DNA of 64,000 nucleotides from Lentilactobacillus laojiaonis. Lineage in GTDB: Bacteria > Bacillota > Bacilli > Lactobacillales > Lactobacillaceae. Every line of letters begins with the position of its first letter. Position 1 is the first letter of the stretch. The position numbers and the translations under genes are program-made. The notes beneath the pieces were generated by a model. The model made no database searches. It had not been told where the DNA came from and worked only from the letters and a program-made list of their open reading frames with translations. Shown piece by piece: positions 9,933-20,170 of this stretch. Location: assembly GCF_020616595.1 (NCBI RefSeq), contig NZ_CP085278.1, positions 868,001 to 932,000 of the forward strand. The letters run 5' to 3'.

Positions 9933-10835
9933 TTATTTACCACTGTCTTCTTTTTCAAGTTTTTTACCTAGGTCTTTAATGTAATCTCTAAGTCCATCAG
10001 CAATTTCTGGGTGACGTAGACCAAATACAATATTAGTTTCTAACCAAGTTAATTTGTTACCAGTATCAAATCGCTTACCTTTAAATTCATGAGCAAATAC
10101 TCGTTGAGTTTGATTTAATTCATCAATTGCATCTGTTAATTGGATTTCACCACTGGCATCTTTTTGAGTATTTTCAAGAATATCAAAAATTTCAGGAGTT
10201 AATAAATATCTTCCAATAATTGCTAAATCACTTGGAGCATCTTCAGGAGATGGCTTTTCAACGAATTTTCTAACGTTATATAGACCGTCACTAACTTCTT
10301 CAGTTGGATCAATAACCCCGTATTTTGAAATTTGATCGTGTGGAACTTTTTTAACTGCTAATGTAGAAGCTCCGGTATTTTCAAAACTATCCATTAATTG
10401 TTTAGTTAACGGAACCTTATCTTCCATCACGTCATCACCTAACATAACAACAAAAGGTTCATTACCAATAAAACTTCTAGCAGTATAAACTGCATCACCT
10501 AAACCACGTGGGTGAGATTGGCGGATAAAGTAAATATTCATATCGTTAGTTTTAGTAATTGATTTTAGCATATCAATTTTATTTTTAGCTTCTAAGTTAG
10601 CTTCTAATTCTGGATTTGAGTCAAAATGATCTTCGATAGAACGTTTGCCCTTACCGATAACAATAATAATATCTTTAATTCCTGATTTTTTAGCTTCTTC
10701 AACAATAAATTGAATAGTTGGTGTATCAACAATTGGTAGCATTTCCTTTGGAAGTGCCTTAGTTTCTGGTAAAAATCTAGTTCCTAACCCAGCGGCTGGA
10801 ATAATTGCTTTAGTTACTTTTTTATTTTTATTCAT
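9933..10835 (-). CDS. galU: UTP--glucose-1-phosphate uridylyltransferase
   Basis: GalU makes UDP-glucose from UTP and glucose-1-phosphate for cell-wall glycans, lipoteichoic acid anchors and the Leloir pathway. The nucleotidyltransferase signature [18 protein letters not shown] lies at about 15-32, followed by VMLGDDV and FVEKP motifs. The protein has 300 residues. Two starts are possible: ATG at 10835 (used here) or an adjacent TTG at 10838. It follows gpsA by about 16 bases in the same operon. Confidence 0.95.
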   Translation of the reverse strand: MNKNKKVTKAIIPAAGLGTRFLPETKALPKEMLPIVDTPTIQFIVEEAKKSGIKDIIIVIGKGKRSIEDHFDSNPELEANLEAKNKIDMLKSITKTNDMNIYFIRQSHPRGLGDAVYTARSFIGNEPFVVMLGDDVMEDKVPLTKQLMDSFENTGASTLAVKKVPHDQISKYGVIDPTEEVSDGLYNVRKFVEKPSPEDAPSDLAIIGRYLLTPEIFDILENTQKDASGEIQLTDAIDELNQTQRVFAHEFKGKRFDTGNKLTWLETNIVFGLRHPEIADGLRDYIKDLGKKLEKEDSGK

Positions 10836-10851
10836 CAAATATTAACTCCTA

Positions 10852-11868
10852 TTAATCTATTTCTGAGCGTCCATGACGTCTCATTAATTCGTTGATTGCT
10901 TCTTTAACATTTACATTATCATATAAAACATGATAAATTGCACTAGTTATTGGCATATCAATGCCACGTTGTTTAGATAATTCATAAGCTGCCTTAGTAG
11001 TAGCAATGCCTTCAATTACCATACCCATATTATCAATAACTTCTTTAACTGATTTTCCTTCACCAATTTGTTTACCAGCTCGCCAATTTCTAGAGTTAGA
11101 ACTAGTACCAGTTACAATAATATCACCTACTCCGGATAAGCCAATAAAAGTCATGGGATTAGCTCCAAAGGAAGTTCCTAAACGAGAAATTTCAGCAAGT
11201 CCTCGAGTCATTAAGGCCGCTTTAGAGTTATCACCATAACCTAAACCGTAAAGAGCCCCCGTTCCTAAGGCAATGATATTTTTCAAAGCTGCTCCAATTT
11301 CAGCTCCAATAACATCATCGTTAGTATAAACTCTAAAATAATTATTCATAAATAATGATTGAATATATTCGGCATCTTTTAAGTTATGACTAGCAACTGT
11401 TACTAAAGTAATATCCTTTTTAGCAACATCTTCAGCCTGACTAGGTCCAGATATTACTGAAATTGATTTAACATTTTTAACGGGTAATTCTTCGGATAAA
11501 ATTTCTGAAATTCGTTTATAAGTATTTTCTTCGATACCTTTTGAAGCATGCACAATATTATACTTTTTATCTGTATTTTTTAATATTTCTCCAACTCGTT
11601 TAGCCACCCCACGAGTTGCTTGAGCTGGAATTACAAATAAAATTGTATCAGCATCTAAAACTGCTTCAGATAAATCATTAGTGGCAACTAATGACTCGGA
11701 ATACTTAAAGTTTTGTATGTATTGTTCATTTGTATGCTTTTCATTTAACTCTGCCACTTGTTCCGGTTTATATGACCATAGTCTAACTGATGAACCATTT
11801 TCATCTAAAACATTAGCTAAGATACTGCCCCAAGAACCCGCACCTAAAACTGCTACTTTTTCAGTCAT
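10852..11868 (-). CDS. gpsA: Glycerol-3-phosphate dehydrogenase [NAD(P)+]
   Basis: A 338-residue enzyme that reduces dihydroxyacetone phosphate to sn-glycerol-3-phosphate for phospholipid and teichoic acid synthesis. The Rossmann motif GAGSWG is at 9-14, followed by FVIPAQ and SGPSQA motifs, and the catalytic-lysine region is GAALKNIIALGTG. Intact and of normal length. It lies between lgt and galU, grouping lipid-precursor and envelope genes. Confidence 0.96.
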   Translation of the reverse strand: MTEKVAVLGAGSWGSILANVLDENGSSVRLWSYKPEQVAELNEKHTNEQYIQNFKYSESLVATNDLSEAVLDADTILFVIPAQATRGVAKRVGEILKNTDKKYNIVHASKGIEENTYKRISEILSEELPVKNVKSISVISGPSQAEDVAKKDITLVTVASHNLKDAEYIQSLFMNNYFRVYTNDDVIGAEIGAALKNIIALGTGALYGLGYGDNSKAALMTRGLAEISRLGTSFGANPMTFIGLSGVGDIIVTGTSSNSRNWRAGKQIGEGKSVKEVIDNMGMVIEGIATTKAAYELSKQRGIDMPITSAIYHVLYDNVNVKEAINELMRRHGRSEID

Positions 11869-11898
11869 TTTTATTCTCCTTAAACCTAAGTTAAATAT

Positions 11899-12702
11899 TT
11901 AATTAATATACCACGCAAGATCTAATTTTTTTCTTCGGTATATAAAGGTTCCAATACTGCCAACAAATAGTAAAATCGAAAGAATTTGAGAAATTCTAAG
12001 ATTTCCTAACATTAAACTATCCGTTCGCATGCCCTCAATAAAGAACCTACCATAAGAATACCATATTACATACGTTAAAAATAACTCACCATTTTTAAAT
12101 AGTTTAGGATTATGGCGTAAAACCATTAACACCAAGAATCCTAAAAAGCTCCAAACGGATTCGTATAAAAAAGTGGGTTGTCGATACATTCCACCAATAT
12201 TCATTTGGTTAATTATAAATTTGGGTAAATGCAATCCCTGCAAAAATGCTAATGTGGTAACCTTTCCAAAAGCTTCTTGATTCATAAAGTTACCCCAACG
12301 TCCAATAGACTGAGCTAAAATTACGGTTGGAGCTGCAATATCCAACATCTTCCAAACAGACAAATAGTGGGTTCGACAATAGTAGATAATTACGATTATT
12401 GCCCCAATTAAGGATCCATAAATGGCAATTCCACCATCCCAAACTCTAATAATTTCCGATAAATGATCCTTATAATATGACCATTCAAATCCTACATAAT
12501 AAATTCTTGCACAAATTATCGAGATAGGAATTGCCCATAAAATCATATCATATATATTTTCAGGGTCAATTCCTTGTCGCTTGCCTTCTTTAGTCGCTAA
12601 AAATACTGCTATAAATACCGCACTAGCAATAATTATTCCATACCAGCGAACACTAATCGGACCAAAACTAAAGGCGATTGGATTTAATGCTAACTGTTTC
12701 AC
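11899..12702 (-). CDS. lgt: Prolipoprotein diacylglyceryl transferase
   Basis: A 267-residue integral membrane enzyme that transfers diacylglycerol from phosphatidylglycerol to the lipobox cysteine of prelipoproteins. The Lgt signature [13 protein letters not shown] is at 134-146, and about seven hydrophobic segments cross the protein. The GTG start at 12702 overlaps the hprK stop (GTGA), so the two are translationally coupled, as in B. subtilis. Confidence 0.96.
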   Translation of the reverse strand: MKQLALNPIAFSFGPISVRWYGIIIASAVFIAVFLATKEGKRQGIDPENIYDMILWAIPISIICARIYYVGFEWSYYKDHLSEIIRVWDGGIAIYGSLIGAIIVIIYYCRTHYLSVWKMLDIAAPTVILAQSIGRWGNFMNQEAFGKVTTLAFLQGLHLPKFIINQMNIGGMYRQPTFLYESVWSFLGFLVLMVLRHNPKLFKNGELFLTYVIWYSYGRFFIEGMRTDSLMLGNLRISQILSILLFVGSIGTFIYRRKKLDLAWYIN

Positions 12703-13724
12703 TTATCTTTATCCTTACTTTCATTTTCATTATCAATTAATGATTTATTGTATTTATTAATTTCCTTTTGCTCAGCCATTTTATGGGTATCTTCTTGGCT
12801 ATTTTCTTTAATCAAATTATTTAAATTATTATCAAAAGTTTCGGTAGCATCATATCCCATTGATTGAGCTCTAAAGTTCATAGCTGCTGCTTCAATAATG
12901 ATAGCTAGGTTTCGACCAGTTTTAACTGGAATAGTCATTTTAGGGATCTTAACATCAAATATTTGAACTTCTTCCATCCCGTTACCAAGTCGATCATATT
13001 TAGCATCATTGGAATATAAAGCTAAATTGATAATTAATACTACCTTGGCTTGGCTTCTAATGGCTCCCGTTCCAAATAGTGTCATTACATCAATAATACC
13101 AATTCCGCGAATTTCTAATAAATGACTCAAGATTTTAGGTGCTGTTCCCATTAAAGTCTGTTCATCTTGTTGATAAACTTCAACTCGATCATCAGCAATT
13201 AATCGATGTCCTCGTTGGACTAACTCTAGAGCGGTTTCACTTTTACCAATTCCACTATCACCGGTAATTAAAATTCCCAGTCCATATACATCTACCAAAA
13301 CACCATGAATTGATTGGCGTTCAGCTAATTTATCATCTAAATAGTTGGTCATATTACTTAAAACTCGTGATGTGGTTAGTTTCGATCCCAATACTGGAAT
13401 CTTACTTTTTTGGGCAGCTTCAAGTAATTCTTCTGGTGGATCTAATTGAGTTGAAATTACAAATGCGGGAGTTTGTGGTTGACACATCTCTTCCATGACT
13501 TTTAATAGCTCATCGTGTTGCATTCCTTTAGCATATGAGATTTCCGTTATTCCTAATAATTGGACTCGATTAGCTGGGTAATAATTGAAAAAACCAGTTA
13601 ATTCTAAACCTGGTCTTGAAATATCACTAGTAGTAATCTCTTTATCTGCTAAATATTCTTGTCCGGAATATACATCTAATCGAGAATTTTTTACCAAGTC
13701 TGCAACGGTAACAGTATTTGCCAT
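12699..13724 (-). CDS. hprK: HPr kinase/phosphorylase
   Basis: HprK phosphorylates Ser46 of HPr when fructose-1,6-bisphosphate is high, driving CcpA catabolite repression, and reverses this when phosphate is high. Walker A GDSGIGKS is at 155-162, and the family signature [15 protein letters not shown] is near 203-217. The 341 residues exceed the usual ~310-320 because of a hydrophilic C-terminal tail rich in Asn, Lys and Glu (about 310-341), probably disordered. Confidence 0.96.
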   Translation of the reverse strand: MANTVTVADLVKNSRLDVYSGQEYLADKEITTSDISRPGLELTGFFNYYPANRVQLLGITEISYAKGMQHDELLKVMEEMCQPQTPAFVISTQLDPPEELLEAAQKSKIPVLGSKLTTSRVLSNMTNYLDDKLAERQSIHGVLVDVYGLGILITGDSGIGKSETALELVQRGHRLIADDRVEVYQQDEQTLMGTAPKILSHLLEIRGIGIIDVMTLFGTGAIRSQAKVVLIINLALYSNDAKYDRLGNGMEEVQIFDVKIPKMTIPVKTGRNLAIIIEAAAMNFRAQSMGYDATETFDNNLNNLIKENSQEDTHKMAEQKEINKYNKSLIDNENESKDKDK

Positions 13725-13743
13725 AAATAAACCTCCTAATATA

Positions 13744-14091
13744 TTAATCGTTTGTGGAATTATTTGTAATAATTGTACTTACGACGGACATAATTATTGC
13801 GACTAACATCGCCATCCAAAATGATGAAAATCTAAATCCACTTCCCACAAGAAATGAAGTTAATTCCAACATAAAACCGTTGATAACAATACTAAATAAA
13901 CCAAAAGTTAAAAAATTAATGGGTAACGACAATAAACTTAAAATTGGTTTAACTAAAACATTCAAGATCGCTAAAACAAAGGCCGCTATTATAGCGATCC
14001 AAATACTAGACACAAAAAAGCTTGCTGGGAAAAATCCACTAATAGCTAAAAAAATTAAGGTATCTATAATGATGGTTGTAAAAAATTTCAT
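13744..14091 (-). CDS. YvlD-type small membrane protein
   Basis: A 115-residue protein with four hydrophobic segments that resembles B. subtilis YvlD, which databases call 'phage holin family'. It sits next to a PspC gene and upstream of hprK, as in B. subtilis (yvlC-yvlD-hprK-lgt). That chromosomal synteny argues against phage origin. The function is unknown; a role in envelope-stress responses with PspC is only an inference. A long antisense frame across it is a shadow. Confidence 0.85.
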   Translation of the reverse strand: MKFFTTIIIDTLIFLAISGFFPASFFVSSIWIAIIAAFVLAILNVLVKPILSLLSLPINFLTFGLFSIVINGFMLELTSFLVGSGFRFSSFWMAMLVAIIMSVVSTIITNNSTND

Positions 14092-14115
14092 TTAAATCAT
14101 TTCCTTTCTTTAATA

Positions 14116-14421
14116 TTACTTTTCTTCAACATTACTTTCTTCAACATCGGTTAAATGCTTTCTTGAGCGATTAGGTTGTTTACTAGAAGCTGTAAATTGA
14201 TCAGTAAAACCCCCAAATCCCGTTCGTTTATAACTTGATGGTATTAAGATGACTGCTAAAAGATAACAAACTAAGCCAATAAATTTTAATCCCGGTAATA
14301 AACATAAAATTACAAATATAATTCTCACAGCCGTTGAATTCCAATTAAAATATTTAGAAATCCCACCCAATACACCAGTTAAAACTTTATCAGTTGCTGA
14401 TTTAGTTAATTTTTTGTTCAC
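14116..14421 (-). CDS. PspC-domain membrane protein
   Basis: A 101-residue protein with an N-terminal PspC domain (KVLTGVLGGISKYF, then a hydrophobic pair around 32-60) and a short basic/acidic cytoplasmic tail. PspC proteins are linked to envelope-stress sensing. The start is GTG at 14421, after TTGGAGGAA. It is the first gene of the series running through yvlD, hprK, lgt, gpsA and galU. Confidence 0.88.
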   Translation of the reverse strand: MNKKLTKSATDKVLTGVLGGISKYFNWNSTAVRIIFVILCLLPGLKFIGLVCYLLAVILIPSSYKRTGFGGFTDQFTASSKQPNRSRKHLTDVEESNVEEK

Positions 14422-14470
14422 TTAAATTCCTCCAAATAATATATACTTTCATTTTACCCTAGTTTAATAA

Positions 14471-14509
14471 AAAAATGCATTACAATCACTAGGATTGTAA
14501 TGCATTTTA
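14471..14509 (-). terminator. Terminator after the MinJ-like gene
   Basis: Thirteen-base-pair stem ATGCATTACAATC / GATTGTAATGCAT with a five-base loop and T-rich 3' flank on both strands. It separates the PDZ membrane protein gene from the pspC promoter region. Confidence 0.82.
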
Positions 14510-15667
14510 ATCTTTCTCAGCAAAAGTTTCAATTCCCAACTCACTTGGTGAATCTTTAAAAATTGCTGTTTCTGTTACTTTTAGCTGATTATTCCGATCG
14601 ATGACTTTTAAATAACAATATGTTGAATTAGTTGATAATGCTCGATATAAATCGTCTTCATTATTAATTTTAATATGATTTACCTCTAAAATAACATCAC
14701 CAATTAATAAGTTCATTTTAGAAGCTGGGGTATGCGGCTGGATAGCAATAATTCGGACCCCATTAATCACTTGGCTATAATCAAAATCAGTTTTATTATC
14801 AGTATGCTTATTTGAAATAATAACTCTTAAATAATTAATTAGCATGATTAAAATTGCCCAAATACTTATAATTGGATAAAAATAGCTACCGATAATTCCA
14901 ACAATTCCAATTAATCCTGTTTGAATAATTCCTCTACTTAGAGATTTAAAAAGCTTACTTGGAATCGCATGTTTAACCGTCCATTTAAAACCAATCAATA
15001 CTGGGAAAAATAAAAATGCATAATGGTGATGGTTAACATCAAAAACTGGCCAAAATGCTAAATGATTAACAAACCAGTCTCCAGGTACTAAAGTGAAGAT
15101 TGGTACTATTGATAACTCATTAAATTGATAATAAGCAATGCGTTTTCTTCGTTGATTATATGTAATTTCTGGTGAAGTAAATTTTCCAGCGTTTTGCTTA
15201 ATAAAAATTCCCGTTAAAAAGATTAATAAAGTAAAGAATATTAGGAAATTGGCATTATCAAAATTAAAAAAACGTTCATTAATGCCTTTGTCACTTAATA
15301 CATTATTAATTGATCCCCAAAAGCCTAAATTTTTAGTAAAAAATAGGGCTGCCACACTTAAACATACGCCAACAATGCTCAGACTTTGTCGCATAAGTAA
15401 TAAAATAACCATTATCAATTCATAAACTAAGATAAATTTAATTGGTAAGACCATTCCTAAAGCCAGTCCTACTAACGATCCTATCAATCCTAAAATTAAT
15501 GCACTTCTAAGAAAATGCCGACCTTCAAAAAAATCGATATAAATTGATGAAGTAAACCATTTCCGTTCATTTTTGATCCGTTTCTTATAATTCATATATG
15601 TCATTAATATTCCCAACCAAAGAAGTGGTTGTAATACATAAAACATAATCGCCCATATAACCTTCAT
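14507..15667 (-). CDS. PDZ-domain membrane protein, MinJ-like
   Basis: A 386-residue protein with about eight hydrophobic segments in the first ~280 residues and a C-terminal PDZ domain (GVRIIAIQPHTPASKMNL, then GDVILEVNHIKI). In architecture, length and position near prfB-secA-hpf it resembles B. subtilis MinJ (YvjD, about 397 residues), which bridges DivIVA and MinD at division sites. No protease domain is present. The MinJ assignment rests on synteny and domain order, not on a close sequence match I could check. Confidence 0.7.
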   Translation of the reverse strand: MKVIWAIMFYVLQPLLWLGILMTYMNYKKRIKNERKWFTSSIYIDFFEGRHFLRSALILGLIGSLVGLALGMVLPIKFILVYELIMVILLLMRQSLSIVGVCLSVAALFFTKNLGFWGSINNVLSDKGINERFFNFDNANFLIFFTLLIFLTGIFIKQNAGKFTSPEITYNQRRKRIAYYQFNELSIVPIFTLVPGDWFVNHLAFWPVFDVNHHHYAFLFFPVLIGFKWTVKHAIPSKLFKSLSRGIIQTGLIGIVGIIGSYFYPIISIWAILIMLINYLRVIISNKHTDNKTDFDYSQVINGVRIIAIQPHTPASKMNLLIGDVILEVNHIKINNEDDLYRALSTNSTYCYLKVIDRNNQLKVTETAIFKDSPSELGIETFAEKD

Positions 15668-15722
15668 ATCGTTACTCCCTTAATATTAACTGATAATTAT
15701 TATATCATCATTTTTAGTAACT

Positions 15723-15759
15723 AAAAAAGCCCCTAATCATTGATTAGAGGCATTTTTTA
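15723..15759 (-). terminator. Terminator after prfB
   Basis: Reverse-strand stem TGCCTCTAATCA / TGATTAGGGGC with G-T pairing, followed by six T. It overlaps the prfB stop. Confidence 0.8.
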
Positions 15760-16873
15760 TTGTGGATTTTTATTTTTTAATTCCCATTGTAAAAATGAAT
15801 TAATAAATGGATCTAAATTTCCATCCATAACATTATTAATATTAGCAGTTTCAAAATTTGTTCGATGGTCTTTAACCATTGAGTAAGGATGGAATACATA
15901 CGAACGAATTTGAGAACCCCAGCCAATTTCTTTTTGTTCACCAGCAATTTGAGCCTTTTCCTGGGCCTTCTTTTGCTCTTCTAATTCATATAATTTCGAC
16001 TTCAGCATGTTCATGGCAGTTTGACGATTTTGTAATTGTGATCTTTGGGCTTGACTAGCTACTACGATTCCCGTAGGTAAGTGAGTTATGCGCACCGCTG
16101 AAGAAGTTTTATTAACATGTTGACCACCAGCTCCACTGGCTCGGTAAACATCAATCTTTAAGTCATCATTGTTAATATTGATTTCTACATCATCATTTAG
16201 TTCTGGCATTACTTCTACCGAGGCAAACGACGTATGGCGTCGGCCTGCTGAATCAAATGGTGAAATTCTAACTAAACGATGGACACCTTTTTCAGCTTTT
16301 AAATAACCATAAGCATTTTCACCACTAATTAAAATAGTTACACTACTTAACCCAGCTACATCACCAACTTGGTAATCTAGAGTTTCTACCTTAAATTGAT
16401 GTTGTTCCGCCCATCTGGTATACATTCTTAATAACATAGTGCCCCAATCTTGTGATTCGGTTCCACCAGCTCCGGGATGAATTTCTAATATAGCATTATT
16501 GTGATCATATTTACCATCTAATAACAAATTGAGCTGATATTGATCCAAATTACGACTTAACTCACTAATTTCATCATCTAATTCACTAGCTAAATCATCG
16601 TCATATTCTTCGCCTAATAATTCCATATTAACTTGGATATCTTCAATTGCTTCATTTAATACTCTAAATTTATCAACCTTATTTTTTAATAAGTTATTTT
16701 GATCAATTAATTTTTGAGCAGTTTTTTGATCGTTCCAAAAATTTGGTTCAGCCATTTTGGCTTCATTAATTTGAATTTCTTCATTTAAATTATCGAAGTC
16801 AAAGTGACCTCCTAAAACTATTAATAGTTTCTTGCATCTTAGTAATTTGCTTTTTGATTTCACTTAATTCCAT
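15757..16873 (-). CDS. prfB: Peptide chain release factor 2 (programmed +1 frameshift)
   Basis: RF2 ends translation at UGA and UAA. The gene starts at ATG 16873 ([13 protein letters not shown]...). After 24 codons it meets an in-frame TGA (16801-16799) in the context AGGAGG-TCA-CTT-TGA-C; slipping +1 on CTT joins it to the main frame beginning DFDNLNEE, giving 371 residues. The internal Shine-Dalgarno sequence and CTT-TGA-C are the classic autoregulatory recoding site. The anticodon-like SPF motif (ISPFDSAGR) and the catalytic GGQ ([12 protein letters not shown]) are both present. The upstream part of the plain open frame from 16863 is not real protein. Confidence 0.96.
16798..16813 (-). promoter_or_regulatory. 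prfB programmed +1 frameshift site
   Basis: The reverse strand reads AGGAGGTCACTTTGAC. The Shine-Dalgarno-like AGGAGG sits three bases before CTT, followed by TGA C. When RF2 is scarce the ribosome slips +1 and makes more RF2, as established for E. coli and many other bacteria. Confidence 0.95.
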
Positions 16874-16893
16874 AATTTTCTCCATTTAAGACA

Positions 16894-16921
16894 AAAAGCC
16901 AAGGAGTTGCCCTCGGCTTTT
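16894..16921 (-). terminator. Terminator after secA
   Basis: Reverse-strand stem AAGCCGAGG / CCTTGGCTT followed by five T. It lies between the secA stop and the prfB start, so prfB must have its own promoter or rely on readthrough. Confidence 0.7.
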
Positions 16922-16924
16922 GCT

Positions 16925-19288
16925 TTATCTTTGCATATTTTGTCTAATCTCTGCCTTCATAAACAAGCGAGTAGTATCATAATCAATATCTGAAACCATT
17001 TCTTCAAACATTGCATAACCTTCTCGTTGATATTCAACTAATGGGTTTTGTTGTCCATAACCACGAAGACCAATTGATTGACGTAATTGATCCATTGCAT
17101 CAATATGGTCTGTCCAGTGAGCATCAACTACTCGAAGAATAACTACCTTTTCAAATTCAAGCATTTGTGATGCATCATAAAGTTGATCCTCTTTTTGTTT
17201 ATAAGCATCATTAGCTAAATTCATAAGTAGCTGTTTGATTTCATCAGCAGATTTATTTTCAAAATCGGATAAGCTAACTTGATCAGGATTTACCATGGCA
17301 CTAATAGTAAAGTCTAAAATAGTTTGCAAATCCCAATCTTTTTGTTCGCCTTGAGTGTGCAAATCTACAATTCGATCTACAGTACGTTCAACCATTGGCA
17401 TAATTACCCATTTTAATGATGTTTCTTCATTAATAACTTGTTGACGTTCACCATAGATAACTTCACGTTGTTGGCGCATAACATCATCATATTGTAAAAC
17501 ATTCTTACGAGAATCGTAGTTATTACCTTCAACACGTTTTTGAGCAGATTCTACTTGTTTAGTAATCATTTTAGAACGAATAACTGCATCTTCTCCATCA
17601 ACTTTCATGCGATCTAAGAAGTTTTTAATTCTTTCAGAACCAAAACGTAACATTAAATCATCTTCAAGTGATAGATAGAATTGAGACATTCCTGGATCAC
17701 CTTGTCGACCGGCACGTCCTCTAAGTTGATTATCAATACGTCTAGATTCATGACGTTCGGTACCAATAACTGCTAGACCACCAGCTTCAACAACCCCTGG
17801 TCCAAGTTTGATATCAGTACCACGACCAGCCATATTAGTAGCAATAGTTACCGCACCCATCTGTCCGGCATTAGCAACGATATCAGCTTCCTTAGCATGG
17901 TTTTTGGCATTCAAGACTACGTGAGGAACGCCTTCTTTATCTAATCGATCTGATAAGTATTCAGAAGTTTCAACAGCTACAGTACCAATTAATAATGGTT
18001 GGCCTTTAGCATGTAGTTCTTTAATTTTTTCTACTACTGCATCAAATTTAGTTTCTAGACTTGGATATAAAATATCTGGTTCATCAATTCGAATAACTGG
18101 TTTATTAGTAGGTACTGAGATTACTTCCATGTTATAGATTTCTCTAAATTCTTCAGCTTCAGTTTTAGCAGTACCAGTCATACCAGCTAACTTTTTATAC
18201 ATTCTAAAGAAGTTTTGGTAAGTAATGTTAGCCATAGTTTTGCTTTCTTCTTGAATGGTTACACCTTCTTTAGCTTCAATAGCTTGATGCAAACCATCAG
18301 AGAAACGGCGACCGTCCATAATACGACCAGTAAATGAATCAACGATATCAACTTCGTCATCTCTAACCACGTAATCTTTATCAAGCAACATAATGTAGTT
18401 AGCACGTAATGCTTGATCAATATGGTGGGTTAAAGCAGTGTTGTCAGTATCGTATAGATTACTTAAGTTAAAGTATTCTTCAGCTTTTTTAATTCCTTCA
18501 TCAGTTAAAGATACTGTTTTTGATTCTAAATCTAACTTGTAATCTTCGTTTTCAGTTAAAGTCTTAGCAAAACGATCAGTTCTAACATAAAGTTGTGAAC
18601 TACCGTTTGATTGACCAGAAATAATCAATGGAGTTCTAGCTTCATCAATTAAAATTGAATCAACTTCATCGACAATGGCAAAGTTAAGTCCACGTTGAAC
18701 CATATCTTCTTTATAAACTACCATGTTATCACGAAGATAATCAAATCCTAATTCACTGTTGGTAGAATAAGTAATGTCAGCATTATAAGCTTCGCGTTTA
18801 GCATCAGCTTGCTTAGTAGCTAAGTTAACACCAACACTTAATCCCATCCAATTGTAAAGTTCGCCCATCTCAGTGGCATCACGTTCTGATAAATACTCGT
18901 TAACAGTAACAACGTGAACCCCTTTACCAGAGATGGCATTCAAATAAACTGGCATAGTAGCAGTTAAAGTCTTACCTTCACCAGTTTTCATTTCAGCAAT
19001 GTTACCTTCATGTAAAACTATTCCACCCATTACTTGAACATGGAATGGATATAATCCTAATACACGTTTAGCTCCTTCACGTACCGCAGCGAAAGCTTCA
19101 GGTAATAGATCATCTAAAGTCTCTCCATCTTGATAACGTTGTTTAAATTCAGGTGTTTTGGCTTTTAAGGCTTCATCACTAAGTTGGCTATATTCATCAG
19201 CATAGGCCCCAACCTTATTTGCCAATTGGTCGATTCTCTTTAATTCGCGCTTATCGCTTTCGACCCATTTTTTTAATAAATTAGGCAT
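16925..19288 (-). CDS. secA: Preprotein translocase ATPase SecA
   Basis: The 787-residue motor that drives unfolded preproteins through SecYEG. Walker A TGEGKT is at 102-107, and the DEVD box ([14 protein letters not shown]) and the late [10 protein letters not shown] motif are visible. The protein stops after the helical scaffold and lacks the C-terminal cysteine-rich zinc tail of many SecA proteins; some Gram-positive SecA proteins also lack it. It sits between hpf and prfB in the conserved Bacillus order. Confidence 0.96.
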   Translation of the reverse strand: MPNLLKKWVESDKRELKRIDQLANKVGAYADEYSQLSDEALKAKTPEFKQRYQDGETLDDLLPEAFAAVREGAKRVLGLYPFHVQVMGGIVLHEGNIAEMKTGEGKTLTATMPVYLNAISGKGVHVVTVNEYLSERDATEMGELYNWMGLSVGVNLATKQADAKREAYNADITYSTNSELGFDYLRDNMVVYKEDMVQRGLNFAIVDEVDSILIDEARTPLIISGQSNGSSQLYVRTDRFAKTLTENEDYKLDLESKTVSLTDEGIKKAEEYFNLSNLYDTDNTALTHHIDQALRANYIMLLDKDYVVRDDEVDIVDSFTGRIMDGRRFSDGLHQAIEAKEGVTIQEESKTMANITYQNFFRMYKKLAGMTGTAKTEAEEFREIYNMEVISVPTNKPVIRIDEPDILYPSLETKFDAVVEKIKELHAKGQPLLIGTVAVETSEYLSDRLDKEGVPHVVLNAKNHAKEADIVANAGQMGAVTIATNMAGRGTDIKLGPGVVEAGGLAVIGTERHESRRIDNQLRGRAGRQGDPGMSQFYLSLEDDLMLRFGSERIKNFLDRMKVDGEDAVIRSKMITKQVESAQKRVEGNNYDSRKNVLQYDDVMRQQREVIYGERQQVINEETSLKWVIMPMVERTVDRIVDLHTQGEQKDWDLQTILDFTISAMVNPDQVSLSDFENKSADEIKQLLMNLANDAYKQKEDQLYDASQMLEFEKVVILRVVDAHWTDHIDAMDQLRQSIGLRGYGQQNPLVEYQREGYAMFEEMVSDIDYDTTRLFMKAEIRQNMQR

Positions 19289-19419
19289 ATTCGGCTTCCC
19301 TTCAATAAGTAATTGTTTTTATATTTTTATATTTTCTAATTGCATACTAATCAATTGTAGCATTTCAATGACATAATTTATATTTTATTTTGATTAAATT
19401 TACAATTTATTTTTTTAAT

Positions 19420-19450
19420 ATAAAAAGCTAAGTCAAATTGACTTAGCTTA
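19420..19450 (-). terminator. Terminator after hpf
   Basis: Stem AAGCTAAGTCAA / TTGACTTAGCTT, followed by T5 on the reverse strand. It ends the hpf transcript just before its stop-proximal edge; the ~130-base AT-rich gap up to secA holds nothing else I can support. Confidence 0.78.
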
Positions 19451-19454
19451 AGTT

Positions 19455-20057
19455 TTATTCATTAGTTTCAATTAAACCATAACGGCCGTCTTTTCTACGG
19501 TAAACAATATTAGTATCTTGAGTTTCACTATCTTCATAAATAAAGAAATTGTGACCTAATAAATTCATTTGTAAGATGGCTTCTTCACTATCCATTGGTT
19601 TTAATTCTAAACGTTTTACACGAACTACATCAAATTCTGATTCAGGATTTTCCACTTCTTCTACGCCTTCAGCGCTATCAATATTAGCGCCGGCTTCATT
19701 AGCGGCTTCGTCCATTTCACCAATACCTTCAATTTCAAATTGTTTAAAGCCTTTTTCACGAGCTTTACGGTTAACCTTGGTTTTATATTTTCTGATTTGA
19801 CGTTCGAGTTTTTCATTTACTAAATCAATACTTGCATATAAATCACTTGAAGTTTCTTCAGCTCTTAAAGTAATAAATGGTAAAGGAATTGTTACCTCCA
19901 CTTTAGCTTCTTTATCACGATATACTTTTAAACTAACGTGCGCAGTTGCTTCAACATCCCCAAGAAATTTATTTAATTTGTTAACTCTCTTTTCAACGTA
20001 TTCACGAATTGCTTGAGTAACTTCAATATTTTCACCACGAATGTTATAAGTAAGCAT
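19455..20057 (-). CDS. hpf: Long-form ribosome hibernation promoting factor
   Basis: A 200-residue two-domain HPF. The N-terminal domain (MLTYNIRGENIEVTQAI) binds the 30S decoding region, and the C-terminal domain (RVKRLELKPMDSEEAI...GHNFFIYED) dimerises to make 100S ribosomes in stationary phase. An acidic linker joins them (about 115-140). I chose the ATG at 20057 because AAAGGAGA lies 7 bases upstream; the longer open frame begins inside the leader. Adjacent to secA as in B. subtilis (yvyD). Confidence 0.95.
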   Translation of the reverse strand: MLTYNIRGENIEVTQAIREYVEKRVNKLNKFLGDVEATAHVSLKVYRDKEAKVEVTIPLPFITLRAEETSSDLYASIDLVNEKLERQIRKYKTKVNRKAREKGFKQFEIEGIGEMDEAANEAGANIDSAEGVEEVENPESEFDVVRVKRLELKPMDSEEAILQMNLLGHNFFIYEDSETQDTNIVYRRKDGRYGLIETNE

Positions 20058-20120
20058 AACAATCTCTCCTTTCACCATTACAAATCAACAGCGATCTTTC
20101 ATTTCGTTGTCTGTACATTA

Positions 20121-20150
20121 ATTATAGATTAACTCCGTAAAAATTAACAA
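20121..20150 (-). promoter_or_regulatory. Sigma-A promoter of hpf
   Basis: The -35 element TTGTTA (20145-20150 reverse) and a perfect -10 TATAAT (20121-20126 reverse) are separated by 18 bases. Transcription should start near 20114, about 57 bases upstream of the hpf ATG. Confidence 0.65.
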
Positions 20151-20170
20151 CTATTTGACTCATAAATTAA

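Noticed and set aside
13744-14091. Prophage remnant suggested by a 'phage holin family' type protein
   Set aside because: It lies in the ancestral pspC-yvlD-hprK-lgt block, and no phage genes, integrase or attachment repeats are nearby.
13754-14095. 113-codon open frame opposite the yvlD-type gene
   Set aside because: Antisense mirror of a recognisable four-segment membrane protein; no family similarity.
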